Assembly (NCBI GenBank): GCA_016200385.1
Contig: JACQEV010000291.1
Coordinates: 1-6,285, forward strand
From: Candidatus Methylomirabilota bacterium
GTDB lineage: Bacteria; Methylomirabilota; Methylomirabilia; Methylomirabilales; Methylomirabilaceae
Direction of reading: 5' to 3'
Length of the DNA stretch: 6,285 nt
Shown: positions 1 through 6,105 of the stretch, one piece after another
Position numbering within the stretch: the stretch's first letter is position 1
How the letters are laid out: the number at the start of each line of letters is the position of its first letter
Made by a program: the position numbers and the translations under genes
The notes under the pieces: generated by a model
Database searches by the model: none
The model's input: only the letters and a program-made list of their open reading frames with translations
Told to the model about the DNA's origin: nothing

Positions 1-612
1 ATCGCGGTCATGATGCGCACCAACTACAAGCGGTTGCCCGAGATCGCCAGGCTGGCAGCCAAGGTGGGGGCCAACTTCAGAATCAATGTCTACCAGCCGG
101 TGCAGTCATCGGTTTTCACTATGAGCTACGAGCAGTTCTGGGACGGCTTCCGCGAACTATTTGCCACGTGCGGGCTCGTCGCCTGCACCGAGCCGCTCGT
201 GAGCGCCCTGTCCGGGCTGAACAGCACTGAGGGGTGCGCGTGCGGGCGCCGCACCATCAGGGTCACGCCAGAGCGGCGGATCATCCCCTGCGTCTACTGG
301 CCGCACCCGGGCCTGCCGCTAAGCGAGCTGCCGAGGCTTCGCGAGACGGTCTTCCAGACCGAGGAGTTCCGACGATGCCGGGTCGTCCCCCAGGCCTGCG
401 CCGGCTGCACATATGTGGCGACCTGTGGCGGCGGGTGCGCCGGCCGACGGATTCTGGCCGGCGGGCTCGATCAACCCGACCCCTACTGTCCGATCATACG
501 AGACGATCCGTTGAGCCTGTCATGGCGGCTGGCCAACGGGAAGCCGTTGCTCAAGTCCGGGAGCGCCTGCACCGCGATCTTCGCGGCGGACAGGGAAGAG
601 CCAACACAATGA
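1..612 (+). CDS. Radical SAM/SPASM domain protein, C-terminal part (5' end outside the window)
   Basis: The reading frame is open from the first base, so this is the last 203 residues of a longer protein rather than a gene starting at the ATG at 10. The visible part has the end of a TIM-barrel-like segment (local residues 1-60) and then a complete SPASM motif: C81, C97, then C133-x2-C136-x5-C142-x3-C146 and a final C163. This matches the family pattern CX9-15GX4C, CX2CX5CX3C, C, except that the usual glycine before the second cysteine is replaced by R92. SPASM domains bind auxiliary iron-sulfur clusters in radical SAM enzymes that modify peptides, proteins or cofactors (PqqE, AnSME and relatives). 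The catalytic CxxxCxxC site should lie upstream and is not visible. After the SPASM domain there is a tail of about 40 residues with one more cysteine (C190). The stop codon overlaps the next start as ATGA, suggesting translational coupling. Substrate is unknown. Confidence 0.88.
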   Translation: MAVMMRTNYKRLPEIARLAAKVGANFRINVYQPVQSSVFTMSYEQFWDGFRELFATCGLVACTEPLVSALSGLNSTEGCACGRRTIRVTPERRIIPCVYWPHPGLPLSELPRLRETVFQTEEFRRCRVVPQACAGCTYVATCGGGCAGRRILAGGLDQPDPYCPIIRDDPLSLSWRLANGKPLLKSGSACTAIFAADREEPTQ

Positions 613-1622
613 CGAAAGGCAGTCAACAACCTCGACCGGCTGTGGCAAAGGAGCTCCCCTCCACCATCTACCTGGAGACGACCAACCGGTGTGACTCCAA
701 GTGCCAGACCTGCATCCGGACTTTCGCGACATTGGAGCCGCCGGCGGATCTGACCCTTGAACGGCTCGTGCGGATCGTCCAGCAACACCCGACACTGACG
801 CGGACCATCCTACACGGCATCGGCGAGCCGCTCCTCAACAAAGAGCTGTTTCCCATGATCGACTACCTGAAAGGGCGAGGGGTCACGGTCACCTTCAACA
901 GCGACGCGATCAGCCTAACCGACTCAAAGATCGAGCAGTTGCTCCACTCCGCCCCGGATGAATTCCGGGTCTCGATCGATGCAGCCACCCCCGAGACCTA
1001 TCTGAAGATTCGCGGCGTGTCTCAGTTCCACCGGGTGGTGGACAACATCTCGCGCCTTATCGCCCGACAACGCGAGCTCGACCGCCCGCTCCCGAAAGTG
1101 TCCCTCTGGTTTACAGGGATCCGGGCAAACATCCATGAGCTGCCGGACCTCATCCGTCTAGCCCACAAGCTCGGGGTCGCCGAGGTCTATCTGCAGCGGC
1201 TGGTCTTTTACGAGACCGGCCTCGCCGTTCGCGAGCAGTCACTGTACGGGAAGCTCGAGGCCACAGTGAGGGAGGCGGTCGAAGAGGCCGAACGCCTGTG
1301 CACGAAGTACGAGATCGCCTTCCACGCGTCGGGCGCCAGCGCCCCTCTCCAGAGCCTTGCACCAGACGCCGGGTCAAGACCGTGGGCGGGATGTCAGCGG
1401 CCGTGGACCGTCAGTTACGTCACCGCCAATGGCAACGTGCTGCCCTGCTGCATCGCTCCGTGGACCGCGAAGGACTACAGGGGCGCGATCCTCGGGAACG
1501 CATTCCAGCAACCACTCGCGGAGATCTGGAACGGCGAGCGGTATCAGACCTTTCGGATGACCTTCGAGAGCGACACCCCTCCCGACCCCTGTCGGGGGTG
1601 TGGCAACCTCTGGAGCATATAG
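609..1622 (+). CDS. Radical SAM protein with reduced SPASM-like C-terminal domain
   Basis: A cytoplasmic iron-sulfur enzyme of 337 residues, a usual length for the family. The radical SAM signature is C28-x3-C32-x2-C35 (TNRCDSKCQTC), which would bind the 4Fe-4S cluster that cleaves S-adenosylmethionine. GIGEPLLN at 70-77 corresponds to the GGEP SAM-binding motif. The C-terminus has C262, a G275-x4-C280 element followed by C281, the typical GNA...LAEIWNGERY stretch (297-312) and C328-x2-C331. This is the SPASM/twitch-like arrangement without the CX5CX3C half seen in the upstream gene, so probably one auxiliary cluster. I chose the ATG at 609 because it overlaps the upstream stop (ATGA), has a purine-rich AGGGAAGAG at 592-600, and begins about 20 residues before the first barrel strand. 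The frame is open back to 234, but that part is out of frame with the upstream coding sequence and carries no domain. The next gene begins at the base after this stop. Substrate is unknown. Confidence 0.92.
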   Translation: MTKGSQQPRPAVAKELPSTIYLETTNRCDSKCQTCIRTFATLEPPADLTLERLVRIVQQHPTLTRTILHGIGEPLLNKELFPMIDYLKGRGVTVTFNSDAISLTDSKIEQLLHSAPDEFRVSIDAATPETYLKIRGVSQFHRVVDNISRLIARQRELDRPLPKVSLWFTGIRANIHELPDLIRLAHKLGVAEVYLQRLVFYETGLAVREQSLYGKLEATVREAVEEAERLCTKYEIAFHASGASAPLQSLAPDAGSRPWAGCQRPWTVSYVTANGNVLPCCIAPWTAKDYRGAILGNAFQQPLAEIWNGERYQTFRMTFESDTPPDPCRGCGNLWSI

Positions 1623-3227
1623 ATGTTAACCAGACTGATGACGCGAGTTCAGCGTTCGGTCCTGTCCGGCGTCCTGGTTCTCCTGGCCTCCCTATCGCTG
1701 GGAGCCGGCAGCATGGCGCAGGGAATCCTGGCCAATGGGCCGTGGCCGATGACCCGCCGGGATCCGGCTCACACAGGGCGGAGCCCCCTGAACGGCCCGG
1801 CCTCGGGGTCGGTTGCCTGGACCTTTTCCACTGGACGGAACGAAGACAAGGGCGGGATCGAGACCGACCCGACCATCGGCCCCGACGGCACGATCTACAT
1901 CGGCGCCAACAACGGGATCCTTTACGCACTGGACGGCAACACCGGTGAGATCCGCTGGGCCTTCCCGACCTTGTTTGACCTCTTTGCCATCTACTCGACG
2001 GTGGCCCTCGATCGCCAAGGGCATGCTTACTTCGGGGCGAAGGACGGGTATCTCTATGCCCTGAAGCCGCCAGAGAAGGGCCTATTGGGGCGCGAGGTCT
2101 GGAGCTATAAGATCGGGACGACCATCGAGACTTCGCCGATCCTCGGTCGGGACGGCACTGTCTACCTGGGTGCCGATGACGGCAAGCTCTATGCCGTGGC
2201 CCCTCCCGCAGGCGGCAAACCGCCCCGGCTTCTCTGGACTTTCCCGACGGGGGGGACCCTGATCTCCTCGCCGGCGTTTGGGCCGGACGGGACCCTCTAT
2301 ATCGGATCGATGGATGGAAAGCTGTACGCACTGGAGCCGACCCCGGCAGGGGCGAAGCTCCGCTGGAGCTTCTCCACCGGCAAGAGCGGTGAGACCGGCG
2401 GCATCGAGAACTCGCCCGCCGTCGGCCCGGACGGGACGGTCAATGTCGGCGCGAACGACGGCCTGTTCTACGCGCTGGATGGCAAGTCAGGTCAACTGAA
2501 GTGGAGCTTCAAGACCGGCTATACCTCGTGGGCGATCTTCTCGTCGGCAGCCATCGGCCCGGACGGCACCGTCTATTTCGGAGCAAAGGATGGCCGACTC
2601 TATGCGGTGCAGCCGCCTACGTCAGGGACGACCGCAAAGGCCCTCTGGAGCTACAAGATCGGGACGACGATCGAGACCTCCCCGGCGCTGGGCGCCGATG
2701 GAACCGTCTACCTGGGCGCCGATGACGGGAAACTGTATGCGATCGCGCCAAGCAAGGGGTTCTTCGGCCTTGACGGAAAGCTGGTCTGGTCGTTTCAGAC
2801 CAAGAGCAAGCTGATCTCCTCCCCGGCCATCGGCGAGGGGCGGCGCCTGTACGTCGGCTCGATGGATGGAATACTGTATGCCTTCGGCGATAAGCCCGCC
2901 CCTTCCGGCCGCTCTGGCGGCATCAGCGGAACCTGGTACGGCAGCTACTCCGACAGCCGAACCAAGGGCGCCCTCACCCTCGTTCTGCGCCAGCGCAGCA
3001 GTACTGTCGAGGGGATCTGGCGCCTCGGGCCAAGCGGCGCCAGAGGGGAACTCAGCGGACGAGCCGAGGGCGAGAAGGCCACCTTCTCGCTCAAGACCCT
3101 GGGAGAGAAGTGTCCAGGAAGCTTCGAGGGAACTGCGAGGATCGAACCGGCGAAGATCGTCGGACTGTATCAGGGCTCTGACTGTAAGGGGGCGGTGACC
3201 AAGGGGCAGTTCGAAGCCTCGCGGTAG
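1623..3227 (+). CDS. Exported PQQ-like (WD40-like) eight-bladed beta-propeller protein with extra C-terminal domain
   Basis: Protein of 534 residues. Residues 1-32 form a Sec signal peptide: R4, R8 and R11, a hydrophobic core at 13-28, and a likely cleavage after S30-M31-A32, so the protein should act outside the cytoplasmic membrane; there is no lipobox. Eight PQQ-like blades follow, each with a tryptophan (66, 112, 160, 205, 248, 294, 342, 389), a SPxxGPDGTVY-like strand and a G-x-DGxLYA turn. Blades 5-8 repeat blades 1-4 in order. Residues 434-534 are a separate beta-rich domain (SGTWYGSYSD, then LTLVLRQ and VEGIW strands) with C497 and C521, which could form a disulfide; I do not recognise a named family. 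Propellers of this type scaffold protein or ligand binding (BamB is an eight-bladed example) or bind PQQ in dehydrogenases; I see no dehydrogenase catalytic signature. The ATG at 1623 directly follows the upstream stop and has GGAG at 1612-1615; an in-frame ATG at 1638 is a weaker alternative. Ligand unknown. Confidence 0.92.
   Translation: MLTRLMTRVQRSVLSGVLVLLASLSLGAGSMAQGILANGPWPMTRRDPAHTGRSPLNGPASGSVAWTFSTGRNEDKGGIETDPTIGPDGTIYIGANNGILYALDGNTGEIRWAFPTLFDLFAIYSTVALDRQGHAYFGAKDGYLYALKPPEKGLLGREVWSYKIGTTIETSPILGRDGTVYLGADDGKLYAVAPPAGGKPPRLLWTFPTGGTLISSPAFGPDGTLYIGSMDGKLYALEPTPAGAKLRWSFSTGKSGETGGIENSPAVGPDGTVNVGANDGLFYALDGKSGQLKWSFKTGYTSWAIFSSAAIGPDGTVYFGAKDGRLYAVQPPTSGTTAKALWSYKIGTTIETSPALGADGTVYLGADDGKLYAIAPSKGFFGLDGKLVWSFQTKSKLISSPAIGEGRRLYVGSMDGILYAFGDKPAPSGRSGGISGTWYGSYSDSRTKGALTLVLRQRSSTVEGIWRLGPSGARGELSGRAEGEKATFSLKTLGEKCPGSFEGTARIEPAKIVGLYQGSDCKGAVTKGQFEASR
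1818..2888 (+). repeat. Intragenic tandem duplication: two four-blade units of the propeller gene
   Basis: Unit 1 starts at the tryptophan codon at 1818 and unit 2 at the one at 2364, an offset of 546 nt or 182 codons. The same offset links the tryptophan codons at 1956/2502 and 2100/2646. The last pair, 2235/2787, is offset by 552 nt, a net two-codon insertion in the loop before the eighth blade. The best-preserved part is the third blade of each unit: WSYKIGTTIETSP occurs in both, and over 37 aligned residues from the position two before that tryptophan I count 32 identities. DNA is also conserved there (GGAGCTA at 2101 and 2647). The order A-B-C-D-A'-B'-C'-D' points to duplication of a four-blade block rather than serial duplication of single blades. 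Unit ends are approximate. Confidence 0.85.
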
Positions 3228-3245
3228 GGAGTCGTTCGATGCCGC

Positions 3246-3299
3246 GTAGGGGCAGGGCTTGCCCTGCCCTCAGGGGGGCGCAGCAAGCGGCGCCCCTAC
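3246..3299. repeat. REP-like intergenic palindromic element, 54 bp
   Basis: The element is bounded by perfect 8-bp inverted repeats, GTAGGGGC at 3246-3253 and GCCCCTAC at 3292-3299. Inside are two further palindromes. The first is a 9-bp stem GGGCAGGGC (3250-3258) with a TT spacer and GCCCTGCCC (3261-3269). The second is GGGGCGC (3275-3281) with GCGCCCC (3290-3296). The outer and inner stems overlap, so they are alternative pairings. Compact GC-rich elements with GTAGGGGC-type ends are dispersed in many environmental bacterial genomes; membership in such a family is inferred because only one copy is in the window. It lies 18 bp after the propeller stop and could slow transcription or protect mRNA ends. 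There is no T-tract, so I do not call it an intrinsic terminator. Confidence 0.7.
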
Positions 3300-3314
3300 A
3301 ACTGGTCTTGTAGG
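3295..3314. repeat. Small inverted repeat across the right edge of the REP-like element
   Basis: CCTACAA (3295-3301) pairs perfectly with TTGTAGG (3308-3314) around the six-base spacer CTGGTC. It shares its left arm with the CCTAC end of the REP-like element, so TTGTAGG looks like an inverted partial copy of that end. The 31 bases from 3315 to the next start codon hold no clear promoter; the only purine-rich stretches are AGGGA at 3321-3325 and GAAAAG at 3331-3336. Confidence 0.5.
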
Positions 3315-3345
3315 CTTCGCAGGGACATCAGAAAAGTTGAATTCT

Positions 3346-4020
3346 ATGCGACGGCATGCCATCGCGGTGATGGCCAAGGCGCCACGGGCCGGCGAGGTCA
3401 AGACCCGCCTCGTTCCTCCTTTAAGCCATGAGGAGGCGGCTGAACTGTACCGGTGCCTCTTGCTGGATAAGCTGCATCAGGTGGGCGATCTTTCGGAAGT
3501 CGATCCGTACCTTGCCTATACCCCCGCCGACGCGAGGGACTCGATACTGTCGCTGGCGCCGCAAGGTTTTGCCCTGATTCCACAGGCCGGATCGGATCTC
3601 GGGGATCGGCTTCATCGCCTCTCCGCGATCCTGCTGGAGCGGGGTCATCCCGCGGCGGTCATCATCGACAGTGACACGCCGACCTTGCCCACGACCTATC
3701 TGGTGGAAGCGAATGCTCGGCTGCAGAGCGAGACCACAGACATGGTTCTCGGCCCAACAGAGGACGGGGGGTACTATCTCATCGGGCTCAAGCATCCATG
3801 TCGGGCGCTGTTCGATGGCATCCCATGGAGCAGCCCGGCGGTCTTTAACGAGACGCTCCAACGCGCTTCGGCGCAACGGTTGCGGGTTTCGACCCTCCCT
3901 CCCTGGTTCGACGTGGATACGCCGGACGACTTGGTCCGGCTCCGCCACGATCTCGCGACAAATGGGAACGCCCTCGCACCCTATACGCGGGGCTTCTTGC
4001 TGAATCAACGAGGAGACTAA
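3346..4020 (+). CDS. DUF2064 / TIGR04282-type glycosyltransferase-like protein
   Basis: A soluble 224-residue protein with the GT-A nucleotide-diphospho-sugar transferase pattern of the DUF2064/TIGR04282 family. Visible motifs are AKAPRAGEVKTRL at 10-22 (nucleotide-binding N-terminus), QAGSDLGDRL at 80-89, IIDSDTPTLP at 106-115 (D108-S-D110, the likely metal site), LGPTEDGGYYLIGL at 135-148 and WFDVDTPDDL at 187-196. These are in the expected order and the length is typical. TIGR04282 carries the label arsenosugar biosynthesis glycosyltransferase, but many members have no arsenic context; nothing arsenic-related is visible here, so I keep the general name. The ATG at 3346 is chosen because it puts the KAPxxGxVKTRL motif at the usual distance from the N-terminus. 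The frame is open further upstream, but that part is the repeat element. The ribosome binding site is weak (GAAAAG at 3331-3336). It ends one base before the DoxX gene, and the polytopic and GT2-like transferases that follow suggest a shared role in making a glycan or glycolipid. Confidence 0.88.
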   Translation: MRRHAIAVMAKAPRAGEVKTRLVPPLSHEEAAELYRCLLLDKLHQVGDLSEVDPYLAYTPADARDSILSLAPQGFALIPQAGSDLGDRLHRLSAILLERGHPAAVIIDSDTPTLPTTYLVEANARLQSETTDMVLGPTEDGGYYLIGLKHPCRALFDGIPWSSPAVFNETLQRASAQRLRVSTLPPWFDVDTPDDLVRLRHDLATNGNALAPYTRGFLLNQRGD

Positions 4021-4021
4021 G

Positions 4022-4558
4022 ATGCTGGCACCTTTTCTCGGAAAGCAGGCATGGGAACAGCACGTTGCTGGGCTCACCCTCGCGCTATTGCGGATCGGGT
4101 ATGGTCTGCTGTGGCTCAAAGAGGCATCATGGAAGAAGCTCCCGGATTTCGGGATGCGGGCTGGCGACGGCCTCTGGTACTGGACGAACGAGATGGTCAA
4201 GTATTCCGCCGCTGCCCCCCACAAGTATTTCGTTCAACATGTGGTCATCCCCAACTTCATCTTCTTCGGCTACGTGACGCTCGCCACCGAGCTGTTCATC
4301 GGTCTGTCGATGCTCCTCGGGGTATTTACGAGACTTGGGGCATTGGCCGCCTTCTTTATGGCGTTGAATATCACCACGGGCCTCGTTCGGCATCCGGCCG
4401 AATGGCCATCTGCGTACTTCATGCTGATCGGCTACAGCATCCTCTTTCTCAGCTTCAGGGCCGGGCGGCGGCTAGGAATAGATGCGCTCATAGCCGCTCG
4501 CCTCGAAGGAACTCCACCGCGCAGTCTTGTTGGAAGGGCGCTGGCCTTTTTGGTCTAG
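4022..4558 (+). CDS. DoxX-family integral membrane protein
   Basis: A 178-residue membrane protein with four predicted transmembrane segments at about 16-32, 76-100, 102-120 and 130-146. Family features are the LLRIGYGLLWL first helix, the ELFIGLSMLLGVFTRLGAL stretch in the second and third helices, and the GRRLGIDAL ending (148-156), which matches the common Gr-x-lgiD terminus of DoxX proteins. The loop between helices 1 and 2 (about 33-75) is rich in aromatics and lysine. DoxX/DoxD relatives include the small subunit of archaeal thiosulfate:quinone oxidoreductase and proteins tied to thiol or redox stress, but most bacterial members have no proven role. I see no cysteine, so a thiol-redox site of its own is not supported. 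AGGAG at 4011-4015 is a good ribosome binding site six bases before the ATG and lies inside the end of the upstream gene, so the two genes are likely co-translated. The stop codon is within the left arm of the inverted repeat downstream. Confidence 0.87.
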   Translation: MLAPFLGKQAWEQHVAGLTLALLRIGYGLLWLKEASWKKLPDFGMRAGDGLWYWTNEMVKYSAAAPHKYFVQHVVIPNFIFFGYVTLATELFIGLSMLLGVFTRLGALAAFFMALNITTGLVRHPAEWPSAYFMLIGYSILFLSFRAGRRLGIDALIAARLEGTPPRSLVGRALAFLV

Positions 4559-4662
4559 TCCCGTTCCAACTCGTCCAAACGAGTGACCAAGCTATGCGGC
4601 GTCCGAATCAGACGGCTGAGCATCATTGCCTCGTGTGTCGGAAAAGGTTGGAACGGGATTAG
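4555..4662. repeat. 108-bp structured intergenic element with 16-nt inverted-repeat ends
   Basis: CTAGTCCCGTTCCAAC (4555-4570) faces GTTGGAACGGGATTAG (4647-4662). The arms are complementary at 15 of 16 positions, and the exception (4558 with 4659) becomes a G-U pair in RNA. The interior holds a perfect 6-bp hairpin, ACTCGT-CCAA-ACGAGT (4569-4584), sharing two bases with the left arm, and a small CGTC/GACG hairpin (4600-4603 with 4611-4614). The doxX stop codon (4556-4558) is in the left arm. The right arm contains GGAACGGGA (4650-4658), the only plausible ribosome binding site for the ATG at 4669. It could be a small non-autonomous mobile element, a dispersed repeat, or an RNA structure controlling the downstream gene; the sequence alone does not decide. 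TAG stands at both ends (4556-4558 and 4660-4662), but this is too short to claim a target-site duplication. Confidence 0.65.
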
Positions 4663-4668
4663 CGCGCA

Positions 4669-6105
4669 ATGCCGCAGGGACCACGCCCCTCTGGCACTCG
4701 CTGTGAAGGCGATGCCCGGCACCAACCGCCGGCCCTCAATAAGGCCCTGATCGTTATCGGCCTCGGGTCGGTCTCGTCATTTCTCTATCTGTCGTTTGCG
4801 CTGGCGACGAAGGGAATTCCGCTGGCCCTGCCGTTCTTCACCCTGCGGAAAGGGGTCTTCCCCAGCTTCCTTCTGCACTTCTATCTGCTGTTCGCGCTCT
4901 ATCTTGTGGCGGTCTGGTGCGGATTCCGTGAGCGCGCCAATGCCCTCTTCATGACCGTCACGCTGGTCGCTTTCTCGATCGCGTTTCGGGCCATCCTGCT
5001 CTGGACTCAGCCGGTCCTTTCTGACGATATCTACCGGTATGTCTGGGATGGCAGGGTTCAGGCAGCCGGTCTCAGCCCCTATCTTTACGCGCCGGAGGCG
5101 CCGGAGCTGTCCCACCTGAGGGACGATGCGATCTACCCCCGGCTCAACCGTCCATGGGCGCGAACCATTTATCCCCCGGGCGCCCAGTGGCTCTTCCGCG
5201 GCATCTATGCGGCCAAGCCAGACAGCGTCCAGTTTCTGAAAGGGGCAATCGTGGCCTTCGACCTCTTGACCATCCTGCTGCTGATAAAGCTGCTCCGGAT
5301 GCTGAAGCTCCCAACCGGCCGCGTGATCCTCTATGCCTGGCACCCGCTGGCGATCTTCGAGCTGGCCGGGTCAGGACATCTCGAGGGGCTGATGCTGCCG
5401 TTCCTGCTGCTGTGCCTTGTCTTCTGGCAGCGACGGCGTGATGGCTGGGCCGGCGTCTCGCTTGGGGCGGCGGCCGCAATCAAGCTCTACCCTGCCATCC
5501 TGATCCCGGCCCTGGTCCGCCGGCGTGGAGCTCGCCTGCTGCTCGCCGCCGCAACAGTGGTGGGGCTCCTCTACGTCACACACGTCGGGGCAGCAGGGCA
5601 AAAGGTGCTCGGGTTCCTGCCGCAATACCTCTCCGATCCTGAAGAACGATTCAACTCTGGACCGGGCGCATTGTTGGCGTACGGCCTGGGCTCACTGTCA
5701 TCTTACCCCTCGCAGGTTGCTTACGGGGTCCTTGCCCTGGCCCTCATCGCCGTGAGCGTCCGCAGAACAAGGACGGAGGAGAAAGAGCTCCATGCTGCGG
5801 TCGCCGAGGTGCTCCTGCTCTTCGGGACCTTTGTCACCTTCGCCCAAACCATTCACCCCTGGTATCTGCTGTGGGTCCTCCCGCTGCTCGCGATTCGGCC
5901 AAGCCCCTGCTGGCTCTATCTATCTGGCGCGATCGCCATCTCCTACGTGAAGTACACCGATGAGCACTTGCGCATGCCGTTGTGGGCCGGTCTCCTGGAA
6001 TACCTTCCCTTCTACCTGCTAGCACTGTTTGCGGCTCCGGTCCAGAAGCTCCGACAAATCGGGGCGGGCCTGATCGGTCAACCGGCCAGCGGGCGAGTAC
6101 CATGA
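4669..6105 (+). CDS. Polytopic membrane glycosyltransferase, GT87 / MptB-like (DUF2029-type)
   Basis: A 478-residue protein with about ten or more hydrophobic segments, first at roughly 25-45, and a short basic N-terminal tail. It has the hallmarks of GT-C polyprenyl-phosphate-sugar-dependent transferases: S118-D119-D120 followed by IYRYVWDGRVQAAGLSPY after the early helices, RTIYPPGAQWLF at 165-176, WHPLAIFELAGSGHLEGL at 224-241, IKLYPA at 271-276, and HPWYLLWVLPLLA at 396-408. In this fold the acidic pair in the first large extracytoplasmic loop is the catalytic candidate, and the usual donor is a lipid-linked mannose or similar sugar, so activity should face the periplasm. Donor and acceptor here are unknown. 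The ATG at 4669 is the only good start in this frame before the first helix; GGAACGGGA at 4650-4658 could serve as its ribosome binding site but lies in the inverted repeat. The stop overlaps the next start as ATGA, linking it to a second glycosyltransferase. Confidence 0.87.
   Translation: MPQGPRPSGTRCEGDARHQPPALNKALIVIGLGSVSSFLYLSFALATKGIPLALPFFTLRKGVFPSFLLHFYLLFALYLVAVWCGFRERANALFMTVTLVAFSIAFRAILLWTQPVLSDDIYRYVWDGRVQAAGLSPYLYAPEAPELSHLRDDAIYPRLNRPWARTIYPPGAQWLFRGIYAAKPDSVQFLKGAIVAFDLLTILLLIKLLRMLKLPTGRVILYAWHPLAIFELAGSGHLEGLMLPFLLLCLVFWQRRRDGWAGVSLGAAAAIKLYPAILIPALVRRRGARLLLAAATVVGLLYVTHVGAAGQKVLGFLPQYLSDPEERFNSGPGALLAYGLGSLSSYPSQVAYGVLALALIAVSVRRTRTEEKELHAAVAEVLLLFGTFVTFAQTIHPWYLLWVLPLLAIRPSPCWLYLSGAIAISYVKYTDEHLRMPLWAGLLEYLPFYLLALFAAPVQKLRQIGAGLIGQPASGRVP

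Noticed and set aside
234..608. In-frame upstream extension of the second radical SAM gene
   Set aside because: It overlaps the SPASM-coding region of the first gene in another frame. Its translation shows no motif, and the ATG at 609 has a stop-start overlap and a ribosome binding site.
1420..2331. Long open frame of 303 codons on the minus strand
   Set aside because: It is antisense to the end of the second radical SAM gene and the start of the propeller gene, both strongly supported by motifs. Its translation is rich in Arg, Ser, Gly and Pro with no domain, as expected for a shadow of a GC-rich gene.
1623..3227. PQQ-dependent alcohol dehydrogenase
   Set aside because: The repeats are PQQ-like, but I see no vicinal-cysteine or catalytic dehydrogenase signature and no cytochrome CxxCH. 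The chain is mostly regular short blades like those of binding propellers.
3246..3314. Rho-independent terminator for the propeller gene
   Set aside because: The hairpins are GC-rich, but no T-run follows any of them.
3259..3345. TTG-initiated N-terminal extension of the DUF2064-type gene
   Set aside because: The added 29 residues are encoded by the palindromic repeat, and the family motif sits at its normal distance when the ATG at 3346 is used.
3346..4020. Arsenosugar biosynthesis operon
   Set aside because: The TIGR04282 label suggests it, but the window has no ArsM-like methyltransferase, ArsS or arsenic regulator, and the radical SAM proteins are of the SPASM type.
4594..4662. Small ORF of 22 codons containing a CxxC pair (HHCLVCRKRLERD)
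   Set aside because: It looks slightly like half a zinc ribbon, but there is no ribosome binding site, it is very short, and its end is dictated by the inverted-repeat arm.
4559..4668. tRNA gene in the structured gap
   Set aside because: No T-loop GGTTCGANTCC consensus, no acceptor-stem pairing at tRNA spacing and no anticodon arm were found; the fold is a long-range stem instead.
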